A stretch of DNA of 64,000 nt from Bacteroidota bacterium (GCA_005789565.1 SXXL01000042.1:1-64000), one strand, 5' to 3'. Positions 42,808-52,697 are shown, counted from the first letter of the stretch. The notes: a model not told the origin generated them from the sequence alone. Translations and numbers: made by a program.

Positions 42808-43350
42808 ATGCTACCTGCTGTCTGGCAAAAAAATGACGCGAAAGCACGCGTCCTCATCTTTACGTTCTCGGCCATTGTCTTTGCTGCCGTGGTGATCTTG
42901 GGACGTATTCAAGTAAAGGTCGATCTGGGCTTTGATGTGCATCTCTTCGCCCGGATCAATGCTTTTATCAATTCCGGCGTGGCATTGTTGTTGCTCGGCG
43001 GGTTGTTCAGTGTAAAATCTAAGAACTATCTTTTGCACAAGCGCCTCATGATGGCGGCGATGATCCTTTCCGTCCTTTTTCTGCTGAGCTACATCGCGCA
43101 TCACCTGTTTGCCGCGGAAACACCTTTTGGGGGTGCGGGCACGATCCGAACCGTGTATTACCTGATCCTATTCACGCATATTCCGTTGGCGGGATTGATC
43201 CTTCCGTTCATTTTATTCTCGGCCTATCGCGCACTCATCGGCGATTGGCCGGCACACCGGAAGTTGGTGCGATACACCTGGCCGATTTGGTTCTATGTGG
43301 CGGTGACGGGCGTGATCGTGTATTGTCTGATCAGTCCCTACTATCAATAA
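42808..43350 (+). CDS. DUF420 membrane protein of the oxidase operon
   Basis: A 180-residue protein with five transmembrane helices and the DUF420 pattern: VDLGFDVHLFARINAFINSG, KNYLLHKRLMMAAMILSVLFLLSYIAHHLF, and RTVYYLILFTHIPLAGLILPF with conserved His residues. DUF420 (CtaM-like) proteins are linked to oxidase assembly in several bacteria. It starts one base after the SCO stop and overlaps the 3' end of the convergent ROK gene by seven bases, marking the end of the respiratory operon. Confidence 0.9.
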   Translation: MLPAVWQKNDAKARVLIFTFSAIVFAAVVILGRIQVKVDLGFDVHLFARINAFINSGVALLLLGGLFSVKSKNYLLHKRLMMAAMILSVLFLLSYIAHHLFAAETPFGGAGTIRTVYYLILFTHIPLAGLILPFILFSAYRALIGDWPAHRKLVRYTWPIWFYVAVTGVIVYCLISPYYQ

Positions 43351-44576
43351 CGATAGAGCACTTTGTTTCGGGCGATCAGGCAAGCGCCCATGACCCCGGC
43401 CCGTTCTCCCAATTTGGAGAGTAGCAGCTGCGTATCACTGTTGATCAAGCTGAGTGAGTATTTGTTGAAGGCACTTCGGATGGGTAAGCGTAAATAATCG
43501 CCCGTTTCCGACAGGGTTCCGCCGAGGATCAACAGTTCCGGGTTGAATACGTTGATCAGCATGGCAATGCCCTTGCCCAATTTCTCGCCGATGTCGGCCA
43601 GGATCTCGATCGAAAGAATGTCCTCGTTCTGCGCAGCTTGAATAATGTCGAGCAACGTGATCTCGCCGACCGATTTTTTCTTCCGCATCGCGGAGGAGCT
43701 GGAGCCCTGTTCGATCCGCTCGCGGAATTTTCGGATCAGGGCCATCCCGGAGGCTTCGGTTTCCAGACAACCTTTTTTCCCGCAGTGGCAAAGCACTTCG
43801 TTCTCGAAGAACGGAATGTGGCCAAACTCTCCGCTGAACCCCGATTTTCCGTAGTAAAGTTTTCCGTCGATCAACACCCCTAAGCCGATCCCGTAATCCA
43901 TGTTCACGAACAGCACATTGCTGCGGTTCTGGATCTCCGCACCACAATATTCTCCGTAGGCCATGGCCCTGGAGTCGTTTTCCAATACCACCGGAATACC
44001 GATCTCCTTTTCGATCACCGTGGCCAAGGGCTCTTCGTGGAAATGGAAATAGCTGTAACTATATCCATTGGTGTGATTGATGCGACCCGACAAGTTGATG
44101 CCCACGCTCAGGATCTTTTCTTGCTTGATCTTCTGCTCCGAGATAAACTTTCGAATGATGATCATTAACTGTTGCAAGGATTCCGGCGTGTTTTCCAGCT
44201 TGTACGGGATCTTCTCGTGGAGGTCGACCAACTGCTTCTTGAAATTCAACAACCCCACATTCACGTAATATCGTTTTACATCCACCCCGATAAAGTAACA
44301 GGCCTCCGATACCAGCCCATAAATACTGGCCCTTCGCCCTCCGGTGGAATCAAATTTTCCCTCGTCCTTCAGCAAACCGTCCTCGATCAACTCATTCACC
44401 AGACTGGTCACCTTGGGCACACTGGTGTTCAATTCTCGGCTCAGTTCGGTGATGGTGGAATGACCATTCTGATCTATAATGTTGATAATCAGTCTTTTGA
44501 GCGAACGATTCTTAAACACCACCCCGGAGGCGTTCTCATCGCTGAATACTTCAAAAAGTCGGAGGTGGCTGGCCAT
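43344..44576 (-). CDS. ROK family transcriptional regulator
   Basis: A 410-residue NagC/XylR-type regulator. A winged helix-turn-helix lies at about residues 22-85 (RLIINIIDQNGHSTITELSRELNTSVPKVTSLVNELIEDGLL). The ROK domain follows, with the sugar-site LENDSRAMAYGE (Asp201 at the kinase catalytic position), NMDYGIGLGVLIDGKLYYG, and the zinc site GHIPF...CHCGKKGC (His253, Cys263, Cys265, Cys270). Such proteins sense a sugar or amino sugar and repress catabolic genes. It is divergent from the AGE epimerase gene and probably controls this glycan locus. The kinase-type residues are kept, so enzymatic activity is not excluded. Confidence 0.93.
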   Translation of the reverse strand: MASHLRLFEVFSDENASGVVFKNRSLKRLIINIIDQNGHSTITELSRELNTSVPKVTSLVNELIEDGLLKDEGKFDSTGGRRASIYGLVSEACYFIGVDVKRYYVNVGLLNFKKQLVDLHEKIPYKLENTPESLQQLMIIIRKFISEQKIKQEKILSVGINLSGRINHTNGYSYSYFHFHEEPLATVIEKEIGIPVVLENDSRAMAYGEYCGAEIQNRSNVLFVNMDYGIGLGVLIDGKLYYGKSGFSGEFGHIPFFENEVLCHCGKKGCLETEASGMALIRKFRERIEQGSSSSAMRKKKSVGEITLLDIIQAAQNEDILSIEILADIGEKLGKGIAMLINVFNPELLILGGTLSETGDYLRLPIRSAFNKYSLSLINSDTQLLLSKLGERAGVMGACLIARNKVLYRY

Positions 44577-44740
44577 GGGTAGTTCATCCGCCCAAAAAGC
44601 GGAGAGGCAAACTAACCATTTTGGTCAAAAAACGGGCGAAAAACTTAGAGCTTACTAAAAAAAATTAAAAAGTAGCCCCGATTCTTAAAAAAATTGTGTT
44701 TATTTGAAGGCTTCGCTTTTCATCCATTCAACTGCTTGCC
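44577..44740. promoter_or_regulatory. Divergent regulatory region between the ROK regulator and the epimerase
   Basis: 164 bp without a gene. It contains the palindrome ACCATTTTGGT (44615-44625), an A/T-rich run with CTTACT...AAGTAG half-sites (44650-44675), and the 13-bp sequence TCAACTGCTTGCC directly before the epimerase ATG. A near -7 match TTTATTTG precedes the epimerase. These are plausible ROK operator and promoter parts, but none is a firm match to a known consensus. Confidence 0.45.
44728..44740 (+). promoter_or_regulatory. 13-bp element TCAACTGCTTGCC directly before the epimerase start
   Basis: The same 13 bases occur at 61542-61554, immediately before the TTG/ATG start region of the MFS gene of this locus, and in both cases are followed by (A/T)TG. 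It may be a shared regulator or leader element. Confidence 0.5.
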
Positions 44741-45937
44741 ATGCTTGCGAATGCTGCTGCGGCTACCTCTTTGGGGGTTGCCCGTTACAGTGAATTGTAT
44801 TTATCCGAGTTAAAGGATAACATTCTGCCTTTTTGGGTGGAGCATAGTCGTGATGAAAAGAACGGCGGATTTTTCACCTGTTTGGATCGGTTTGGGAAGG
44901 TGTATGACACCGACAAGTTTGTTTGGTTGCAGGGGCGTCAAGTTTGGTGTTTCAGTTACATGTATAAGAATCTGGAGGCGAATCCGCAGTGGTTGCATAC
45001 GGCCTTATTGGGTGCGGAGTTTCTGAAGCAACACGGACGGGATGCCGAGGGTAATTGGTATTTCTCGTTGACGGCTGAGGGCAAGCCCTTGGTGCAGCCG
45101 TATAATATATTCAGTGATTGTTTTGCGACGATGGCGTTTGCGGCGTTGGACCGGGTGCAGCCTCGGGATGAGTGGAAGCAGATTGCACTCGATACGTTTG
45201 AGAATATCATTCGTCGGCAGGACAATTGGAAGGGCATGTACAACAAGGTGGTGCCGGGTACACGTCCCCTGAAAAATTTCAGTTTGCCGATGATCTTATG
45301 TAATCTCTCCTTGGAGTTGGAGCATTTGATCGGGGCGGATCGGGTGAATTCGTTTGCTCCGGAGGTGATCGATCAGGTGATGAATATTTTTTATCAGCCG
45401 GATTCGGGATTGATCCTGGAGAATGTGCATCCGGACGGCAAGCCGTCCGATAGTTTCGAGGGACGGATATTGAATCCGGGTCACGCTATTGAGGCTATGT
45501 GGTTCATCATGGATCTGGGTAAGCGTTTTCAGGATCAGTCCCTGATTGAAAAAGCAAAAGACATTTTACTACACACGTTAGAATACGGATGGGATCAAGA
45601 GAATGGCGGTATTTTTTATTTTCTGGACATCCAAGGCCATCCGCCTCAGCAATTGGAGTGGGATCAAAAACTTTGGTGGGTGCATGTGGAGACGTTGGTG
45701 GGATTGGCCAAGGGATATGCGCTCACGGGAGATCCGCGTTGCGCTCAGTGGTTCGAGAAAGTACACAAGTATACCTGGTCGCATTTTCGGGATGAGGAAT
45801 ATGGCGAGTGGTTTGGATATCTCAATCGCCGCGGCGAGGTGTTGTTGCCGTTGAAGGGGGGTAAATGGAAAGGATGTTTTCACATTCCGCGTTCCTTGTA
45901 TCAGGTACATAAAACATTATCTCAATTGCCCGGATGA
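44741..45937 (+). CDS. N-acylglucosamine 2-epimerase (AGE) family enzyme
   Basis: A 398-residue cytoplasmic enzyme of the (alpha/alpha)6-barrel AGE/cellobiose 2-epimerase family, usual length. Characteristic parts are ILPFWVEHSRDEKNGGFFTCLDRFG, KFVWLQGRQVWCFSYMY, NPGHAIEAMWFI (with a catalytic His) and KLWWVHVETLVGLAKGY (second catalytic His). AGE interconverts GlcNAc and ManNAc; cellobiose 2-epimerases use disaccharides. The context favours amino-sugar or sialic-acid metabolism but does not prove it. The ATG 44741 gives a low-complexity start (MLANAAAATS); a TTG at 44771 (MGVARYSELYL) is an alternative. It overlaps the FAD gene by ATGA. Confidence 0.93.
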   Translation: MLANAAAATSLGVARYSELYLSELKDNILPFWVEHSRDEKNGGFFTCLDRFGKVYDTDKFVWLQGRQVWCFSYMYKNLEANPQWLHTALLGAEFLKQHGRDAEGNWYFSLTAEGKPLVQPYNIFSDCFATMAFAALDRVQPRDEWKQIALDTFENIIRRQDNWKGMYNKVVPGTRPLKNFSLPMILCNLSLELEHLIGADRVNSFAPEVIDQVMNIFYQPDSGLILENVHPDGKPSDSFEGRILNPGHAIEAMWFIMDLGKRFQDQSLIEKAKDILLHTLEYGWDQENGGIFYFLDIQGHPPQQLEWDQKLWWVHVETLVGLAKGYALTGDPRCAQWFEKVHKYTWSHFRDEEYGEWFGYLNRRGEVLLPLKGGKWKGCFHIPRSLYQVHKTLSQLPG

Positions 45938-47823
45938 CGCTCAAGCGTATCTACATATTGCCCCTGATCCTGGTGTTGGCCGGGTTGAATCTAATGAGCG
46001 GTCGCTCTTCCTATGCACAAACTCGTCGGGTTGATGTATTGGTGGTGGGTGGCGGCACGGGGGGTACGGCGGCGGGCATTCAGTCGGCTCGCACCGGAGC
46101 GCGTACATTGATCGTAGAGCCGACCCCTTGGTTGGGTGGCATGTTGACGGCGGCAGGTGTTTCGGCCACCGATGGCAATCATTTACTGCCATCGGGATTG
46201 TGGGCCGAGTTTCGGGAGCAGTTGTATAAAGTATATGGCGGTCCCAATAAGGTAGCTACCGGTTGGGTGAGCAATACGCAATTTGAGCCGCATGTGGGCG
46301 ATAGCATTTTCAAATCGATGGCGGCACGCGAATCGAATCTGACGGTGCTGTACGGTTATGAATTGGTCGCGGTAATTAAAAAAGGCGATCGGATTTGTGG
46401 CGCGAGGTTTCAGCATCTGACGACTGGAAAGAAATTGCTGGTGCGTTCCACACAGCTGATCGATGCTACGGAGTTGGGGGATGCGATCGCGCTGGCGGGT
46501 GTTCCTTTTGATGTGGGTATGGAAGCCTCTTCGGTAACGGGGGAGGATGTGAACGTTCCTGCAACGAACGATATCATTCAGGATATAACCTATGCTGCGA
46601 TCTTGAAGGATTACGGGTCGGGTGCGGATTGCACGATCGTCCGTCCGCCGAATTACGACCCGCGTGAATTTGACGGCGCTTGTACCGATTATTATTTGGA
46701 CAAAACTCGTTTGGCGCCCAATGTGGATGCGAAGAAGATGATCACGTATGGTCAGTTGCCCAACCGGAAGTACATGATCAATTGGCCCGGGTATGGGAAT
46801 GATATTTATTTGTCATTGATCTCATTGTCGCCGGCTCAGCGTCGACAGGCGTTGGAAGCGGCTAAGCAACAGACCCTACGGTTTATTTATTTTTTACAAA
46901 CCCAATTGGGCTTTCGTCACCTTGGCTTGGCCTCGGATGAGTTTCAGACGGCCGACCGATTGCCCTATATGGTTTATCATCGGGAGGGAAGACGGATGCA
47001 AGGGGTAACCCGATTTAAGGTACAGCATTTATCACGCCCTTTCAACGAGGATGCGCCGTTGTATCGGACGGGCATTTCGGTGGGCGATTATCCGATCGAT
47101 CATCATCATCGGAAGAATTCGGAGGCACCGCAGCATCTGGGATTTTATCCGGTGCCTTCATATAATGTACCGTTGGGTTCTTTGATCCCGCGCCTGCAAA
47201 AAGGAATTATTGCCGCGGAAAAATCGATCAGTGTAAGCAATGTGGTCAATGGTACAACGCGATTGCAGCCTTGTGTGTTGTTGACGGGTCAGGCGGCGGG
47301 ACTATTAGCGGCCAAAGCGGCGCTGACAAATCGTTCGGCAAAGGATGTGCCGGTTCGGGAATTGCAGCAAGCCTTGTTGGAGGCGAAGGCCTATATCGTG
47401 CCGTATGCCGATATCACTCCCACGCATCCGCATTTTGCGGCGGTGCAGCGGATCGGGGCGACCGGATTGTTGCGCGGGCGTTTGCAACCTTCGGGCTGGG
47501 CCAATCGGACCTGGTTCGATGCGGATTCCGTTATTCAATGGCGTGAGCTGGCCACCGGATTACAGGACTATTTGGTACTCGAGTCCAAACAAGAGTCGCT
47601 GAATCTTGTTAGTGGGAACGATCTGCTTTGGGTGTTGCGCCAATTGGGGGTAGCAGAGGACCCCGCCCCCCAGGTCGCAGCCTTATACCAGCGATCTGGG
47701 TTTGGCAACTGGGTGGCCGACAGACCCGTCCGGCGCATCGAATTAGCAGTGGCATTGGACCAATTGGCCGATCCATTTCGCACGAAGGCCGTTGATCATC
47801 AGGGAAAATTTGTATCACCATAA
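45934..47823 (+). CDS. Exported FAD-dependent oxidoreductase of the glycan locus
   Basis: A 629-residue protein with a signal peptide (LILVLAGLNLMSGRSSYAQ) followed at once by a Rossmann FAD site VDVLVVGGGTGGTAAGIQSARTG (GGGTGG at 39-44). The pattern TPWLGGMLTAAGVSATDG and SLIPRLQKGIIAAEKSISVSNVVNGTTRLQPCVLLTGQAAGLLAA fits the FAD_oxidored family seen in Bacteroidota polysaccharide loci. The last 150 residues may form an extra domain. A periplasmic flavoprotein made next to an epimerase and SusCD suggests oxidation of a sugar-derived substrate. It is coupled to the AGE gene by a four-base overlap; susC follows 27 bp after its stop. Confidence 0.9.
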   Translation: MTLKRIYILPLILVLAGLNLMSGRSSYAQTRRVDVLVVGGGTGGTAAGIQSARTGARTLIVEPTPWLGGMLTAAGVSATDGNHLLPSGLWAEFREQLYKVYGGPNKVATGWVSNTQFEPHVGDSIFKSMAARESNLTVLYGYELVAVIKKGDRICGARFQHLTTGKKLLVRSTQLIDATELGDAIALAGVPFDVGMEASSVTGEDVNVPATNDIIQDITYAAILKDYGSGADCTIVRPPNYDPREFDGACTDYYLDKTRLAPNVDAKKMITYGQLPNRKYMINWPGYGNDIYLSLISLSPAQRRQALEAAKQQTLRFIYFLQTQLGFRHLGLASDEFQTADRLPYMVYHREGRRMQGVTRFKVQHLSRPFNEDAPLYRTGISVGDYPIDHHHRKNSEAPQHLGFYPVPSYNVPLGSLIPRLQKGIIAAEKSISVSNVVNGTTRLQPCVLLTGQAAGLLAAKAALTNRSAKDVPVRELQQALLEAKAYIVPYADITPTHPHFAAVQRIGATGLLRGRLQPSGWANRTWFDADSVIQWRELATGLQDYLVLESKQESLNLVSGNDLLWVLRQLGVAEDPAPQVAALYQRSGFGNWVADRPVRRIELAVALDQLADPFRTKAVDHQGKFVSP

Positions 47824-47850
47824 AAACCAACCATTCAAAAACGAGTGTTT

Positions 47851-50800
47851 ATGAAACAACTAACCATTATGAGCTGCTTCCTCCTTTGCATGCTGGGGCA
47901 GGTCTTCGCTCAATCCGCCCGGGTTGTCGGAACGGTTTCCGATGCCGCGGGAAAAGGTATTGAGGGAGTCTCTGTCTCCGTCAAGGGGAAATCCGGAGGT
48001 GTCATCACCAACGCATCCGGAAATTATTCCATTGCCGCGGCCGTCGGCGATCGTCTTCTCTTCTCCTCCGTCGGGTTTACGGCCCAGGAGGTGGAAGTGA
48101 AGGGGACGCGACTGGATGTCTCCCTTGTCTCCGCCACTGGGGACCTAGGGGAGGTCGTCGTTGTCGGCTACGGCTCGCAGCGTAAGGGCAATGTGATCAG
48201 TGCCATCACCACCGTAAAAGGGGGTGAGCTGATTAAACGACCTCTGGCTTCCACCAGTATGGCCTTGCAGGGATTTGCGCCTGGGGTGGTGATTCAGCAA
48301 GGGTCCGGTCAGCCCGGCGCCGATGGCGGGGCCATCAATATCCGGGGGATCGGGTCCATCACCAACAGCAGTTCTCCGCTGATCATCGTGGATGGGGTCG
48401 AGGGTGTCAGCATGAACGATGTTGACCCCAACGTGATCGAGAGCATTACCGTTCTGAAGGATGCCGCTTCCACGGCCGTGTATGGTGTCCGGGGTACCAA
48501 CGGGGTCATCCTTATCAAGACCAAGCGCGGTCAGGCCGGAAAGACCTCCGTCTCCTTCAACAGTTTCGTGACCAAGCAAACACCTACGAATTTACCCGAG
48601 CTGGTCTCCTCTGTCGATCACATGATCCTCTTCAATGAGTATCGCACGAATGCCGGAGGCGCTGCTCAATTCTCTCAGGCCGATATTGATCGGTATCGAA
48701 CTACGCCGCCCGACAACCTGAATGTATTCAATACGGATTGGAAGGACCTGATCTTCCAAAATTCCGGTCTGATGCAAAACCACAACCTGATCGTGAACGG
48801 AGGTTCTGAAAAAGTAAGCTTCCTGGCCTCGGGTACGTATTTGAATCAGCAGGGGATCGTCACCAATAACAGTTTCCGTAAATACGACCTGCGGTTGAAC
48901 GGGGATGTGAACCTGAGCCGCAAGGTCAAGTTCACCACCGACCTGTTCTACACCAAGGCAACGAATATTCAGCCGGCGGGTATGTCACCCAATGAGATCG
49001 TACAGCGCGGTATTTCGATGGCCCGTTTGTGGCCGGCGAAATTCGGCGATGGACTCTACGGAGATGCGGGACAGACCAACCGGATCAATCCCGTAGCCGC
49101 CGCGGAGGCCTCAGGCCTTAACCGTGCCGAAACGCCCACGCTCTCTGTTCGCTTTGCACTAAATGCAGAGGTGTTCCGCAATTTTGTCGTGGAGGCCGCG
49201 TACAATACGCGCTCTTCCTGGACCGAGGCCTATGTGGCCCGGACGGCTTATGCGTCTTACAATCCCAATCCGGCTGCCAACAATTATCTGTTCGCACAGA
49301 TGGTGGGAGATTCCTTGTTGACATATACCAACAACCGGCTTAACAGCAACCAGTATTATGCATCGGGAACCTACAGTTTCCAATTGAAGAAAGATCATCA
49401 GTTCCGCGTGCAGGGTGGTTTCCAGGGGTTGGACAATGTGGTCAGTACTGTCACGGCTTCCCGTGCCGGTTTGGCCAATCCGGATCGTCCCTACCTGAAC
49501 CTGGCCACCGGTGCCTTTGGGGCACCCAGTGGTTCGGCTGCCGATTTCGCCCTGGCCGGTTTCTTTGGTCGCATCAACTATAATTTCAAGCAGACCTATC
49601 TGCTAGAAGCGACCGGTCGATACGACGGATCTTCCCGGTTCAGCCAGCTGCGTGGAAAGCAATGGGGCTTCTTCCCTGGCGTCTCTGCCGGTTGGGTACT
49701 GAGCAAGGAAAAATTCATGGAGAAAGTTGACTTTATCAACTATGCCAAGTTGCGGGTCTCCTACGGTAAACTCGGAAACCAGGAACTGGGAAGCAATTAT
49801 CCCTTCGTGGCGCAATTGAATCCCGGTACCGCCTATTATTTTAATAACGTGCTGACGCCTGGCTCTTCCCTCAATAATATCCCGAATGAGACGGTCAGCT
49901 GGGAAAATTCGACCCAGAGCAATGTAGGGGTGGATCTTGCCTTCCTGAAGAGCAAATTGAATGTCACCTTCGATATCTATCAGAAGAAGATCACCGACAT
50001 GTTGATCGATTTCCCTGTGGCCAATGCCCTGGGATATGCCGGTAGCTCTGTGATCCCCGCCAACGCCGGTAGCATGGTGAACAAAGGCTGGGAGTTTTCT
50101 GCCACGTACCGCGACAAGGCCGGTAAACTGAATTACAGCATCACGGCCAACCTGAGCGATGTACGCAACGAGGTATTGGATACCAAAGGGCTTGATATCG
50201 TTCAGGGCATCCAAGTATCCCGTGCCGGATACCCGGTCCGTTCATATTTGCTTTACAAGACAAATCGCTTGTATCAACCCGGGGAGAACTTCAACAGCCC
50301 CTATAACGGAACGCGTGTCACGGGTGCCGGGGACATCAAGTATGTTGATCTGGACGGCAACGATACCCTCAATGCTAAAGACCGCATGCTGATGGGGAAT
50401 AACTTCCCCCGGTACGACTTCAGTTTGAACTTCAATGCCGACTACAAAGGATTCGACCTGAATATTTTCCTGTTCGGCGTGGCCAAACGCGACAACTACA
50501 TCTCTGGTGTAGGAGTTGAGCCCTTCAACGCCGGTAACTGGTTCGCCACCGGTCTCACCTCTGCCCTGGAGCGTTGGACGCCGGAGAAGACCAATTCCCG
50601 CTACCCCCGTCTCTTCTCGGGTGGGAACGGCAACTACATCGCATCCGATTTCTGGTTGCGCAACGGCGCCTTCATGCGGGTCAAGCACATCACGCTTGGC
50701 TATACCCTCGACAAGAAGTGGGCCGATAAGATCGGTGTGCAGCAACTCCGCTTCTACGTGAATACCGTCAATCCGCTGACCTTCTCCAATTACGAGCCCG

Positions 50801-50886
50801 GGTTCGATCCGGAGATCAGCAACAATACCGGTGCGTTCTATCCCATCATGAAGACAACCACCGTTGGTGTTAACCTCCGCTTTTGA
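47851..50886 (+). CDS. susC: SusC/RagA family TonB-dependent outer-membrane transporter
   Basis: The start is ATG 47851 (the track's GTG is two codons earlier); 1011 residues. After a signal peptide (CFLLCMLGQVFAQS) come a CarboxypepD_reg-like domain (VVGTVSDAAGKGIEGVSVSVKG), the TonB-box-like GEVVVVGYGSQRK, the plug (ISAITTVKGGELIKRP...INIRGIGSI...PLIIVDGVEG...ITVLKDAASTAVYGVRGTNGVILI) and a 22-strand-type barrel ending in a terminal aromatic residue (VNLRF). It imports oligosaccharides captured by the SusD partner encoded immediately downstream (stop and next ORF overlap region, ATG 21 bp later). Confidence 0.97.
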   Translation: MKQLTIMSCFLLCMLGQVFAQSARVVGTVSDAAGKGIEGVSVSVKGKSGGVITNASGNYSIAAAVGDRLLFSSVGFTAQEVEVKGTRLDVSLVSATGDLGEVVVVGYGSQRKGNVISAITTVKGGELIKRPLASTSMALQGFAPGVVIQQGSGQPGADGGAINIRGIGSITNSSSPLIIVDGVEGVSMNDVDPNVIESITVLKDAASTAVYGVRGTNGVILIKTKRGQAGKTSVSFNSFVTKQTPTNLPELVSSVDHMILFNEYRTNAGGAAQFSQADIDRYRTTPPDNLNVFNTDWKDLIFQNSGLMQNHNLIVNGGSEKVSFLASGTYLNQQGIVTNNSFRKYDLRLNGDVNLSRKVKFTTDLFYTKATNIQPAGMSPNEIVQRGISMARLWPAKFGDGLYGDAGQTNRINPVAAAEASGLNRAETPTLSVRFALNAEVFRNFVVEAAYNTRSSWTEAYVARTAYASYNPNPAANNYLFAQMVGDSLLTYTNNRLNSNQYYASGTYSFQLKKDHQFRVQGGFQGLDNVVSTVTASRAGLANPDRPYLNLATGAFGAPSGSAADFALAGFFGRINYNFKQTYLLEATGRYDGSSRFSQLRGKQWGFFPGVSAGWVLSKEKFMEKVDFINYAKLRVSYGKLGNQELGSNYPFVAQLNPGTAYYFNNVLTPGSSLNNIPNETVSWENSTQSNVGVDLAFLKSKLNVTFDIYQKKITDMLIDFPVANALGYAGSSVIPANAGSMVNKGWEFSATYRDKAGKLNYSITANLSDVRNEVLDTKGLDIVQGIQVSRAGYPVRSYLLYKTNRLYQPGENFNSPYNGTRVTGAGDIKYVDLDGNDTLNAKDRMLMGNNFPRYDFSLNFNADYKGFDLNIFLFGVAKRDNYISGVGVEPFNAGNWFATGLTSALERWTPEKTNSRYPRLFSGGNGNYIASDFWLRNGAFMRVKHITLGYTLDKKWADKIGVQQLRFYVNTVNPLTFSNYEPGFDPEISNNTGAFYPIMKTTTVGVNLRF

Positions 50887-50906
50887 TCACCCGAAAAAAT
50901 TCAATC

Positions 50907-52697
50907 ATGAAAAATACATTCATTACCGGTTCCCTTCTTCTCCTGGTGCTGGTCACTATCGCGCCGGGCTGTAAGAAATACTTGGACCGCAACCCGCTTT
51001 CGACCTTCTCGCAGGCCGACTTCTACAACAACGGCGCACAAGTGCAGCAGGCGCTTACCGGCGTTTACAATGCGTTTGGTGCTCGCACGGTGAGTCCGGG
51101 CTTCAACAACCCCACGCCCTATTTTTCCAAGATGGACCTCTACACGGAGCTGGGGCATGAGCGCGGTCTCAATGGCACGATCGCATCCGGCGCCTACAAC
51201 TCCACCAACGGTACAGTATCGGAGCTATGGACGGCTTTCTTCCAAGTGATCCAACGCTCGAACAACCTGCTATTCTATATGAACAAGGCCCAGGCCACCA
51301 TGACCGAGGCCGAGTACAAGCGGGTTCAGGCAGAGGCGAAAGTGCTTCGCGCCCTTGCGTACTGGCACCTGATCGCCTATTACGGGGATGTGCCCTTCTT
51401 CACGGCGCCGCCCTCTACACCTGAAGAGATCTACAATTTCACGCGTACCACCAAGAAGACCATCATCGATTTTCTGATCGATGACCTTACGGCCTCTTCG
51501 GTCGACCTCGACTGGTTGCCCAGCCAATTCGGGCGCGTCAGCCGCGGGGTATCCCTGGGTGCAGCGGCCCGTTTGGCCATGCTGATGGGTACGACCGAGT
51601 ACTACACCAAGGCAGCGGATCTGACCGACAACATCATCGCTAATGGTCCCTATGCCCTGAATCCCGTTTACGGAAATCTGTTTCGCAAGGCAGGTCAGAC
51701 CGCCAATGTGGGCAATGAGATCATGTTCATCTATCCTTATGGTGATGCCGATCCCGGATCCTTCAATTATCTGAATCTGGTACAGGGATCTCGGAACCAG
51801 GGCGGACAATCTAGTCACTTCCCCAGTCAGTTCCTCGTGGATCTCTTCGAGTGTACCGATGGTAAGAATATCGCGGAGTCGCCGCTCTACAATCCGGCTC
51901 GCCCCAATCGTAACCGTGACCCACGGATGAAGCAAACGGTGGTCGTACCGGGTGATACCGTGATCGTACAAGGATTCACCAGCATGGTGTTCAATATCAA
52001 CGCTACCGTGGCCACATTCAATACCACTACCCAGGCCATCACCTTCCCCAGCACCACCACCAATCAGGACAGCCTAAATGCATTTGGCGCTCGTCAGAAC
52101 GGGTTGGGCAATTACTGGCGGAAGTATCTGCAGGATCGTGACATCAACGGTACCGCCGGAAACTTTTTTAAAGTGGGTTGGGTATATATGCGCTTTGCCG
52201 AGATCCTGCTGATCAATGCAGAGGCGCATCTGGAGAAAGGTTCCGCCTCTTCTGTGGTTGTCACGGCGATCAACCGCGTACGCGCTCGGGCCGGCATGCC
52301 CAATGTCGATGCCGCTATTCAGGGTAATGCTCAACGCTTGAAGGCTTTGGTGCGTCGCGAGAAGATGGTTGAGCTGGCCAATGAAGGCTTGCATATGGCC
52401 GACCTGCGTCGTTGGGACAATGGCGCCTATGCAGCACGGGTAATGCCCGGACAAACCTATGGTCAGACCACTTCGAACATGAGACTGACCGCTGGTGTCG
52501 GACTTGAATTCACACTTCCGGATGCGCCACCCGTATTCGATGCTACCTATGAGGTGCCCATCGATTATACCGGCAGTGCCGCTCGTCGCCTCCTTCGCGA
52601 GATCCGGCTGTATAACGACAATCAGCATCGTCTCTGCCCCATTCCGCAAGGTGAGATCGATAAGAACAAGAATCTCACCCAAAATCCAGGCTGGTAA
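50907..52697 (+). CDS. susD: SusD/RagB family nutrient-binding lipoprotein
   Basis: The start is ATG 50907; the track begins at TTG 50883. The 596-residue protein has a lipoprotein signal ending APGC, with KKYLDRNP following, so it is a surface lipoprotein. The SusD features are clear: ALTGVYNAFGAR, VIQRSNNLLFYM, EAKVLRALAYWHLIAYYGDVPFF, AAARLAMLMG, the C-terminal FAEILLINAEAHLEKG and VRREKMVELANEGLHMADLRRW. It binds glycan at the outer face and forms the lid of the SusC transporter. A clear intrinsic terminator follows. Confidence 0.97.
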   Translation: MKNTFITGSLLLLVLVTIAPGCKKYLDRNPLSTFSQADFYNNGAQVQQALTGVYNAFGARTVSPGFNNPTPYFSKMDLYTELGHERGLNGTIASGAYNSTNGTVSELWTAFFQVIQRSNNLLFYMNKAQATMTEAEYKRVQAEAKVLRALAYWHLIAYYGDVPFFTAPPSTPEEIYNFTRTTKKTIIDFLIDDLTASSVDLDWLPSQFGRVSRGVSLGAAARLAMLMGTTEYYTKAADLTDNIIANGPYALNPVYGNLFRKAGQTANVGNEIMFIYPYGDADPGSFNYLNLVQGSRNQGGQSSHFPSQFLVDLFECTDGKNIAESPLYNPARPNRNRDPRMKQTVVVPGDTVIVQGFTSMVFNINATVATFNTTTQAITFPSTTTNQDSLNAFGARQNGLGNYWRKYLQDRDINGTAGNFFKVGWVYMRFAEILLINAEAHLEKGSASSVVVTAINRVRARAGMPNVDAAIQGNAQRLKALVRREKMVELANEGLHMADLRRWDNGAYAARVMPGQTYGQTTSNMRLTAGVGLEFTLPDAPPVFDATYEVPIDYTGSAARRLLREIRLYNDNQHRLCPIPQGEIDKNKNLTQNPGW

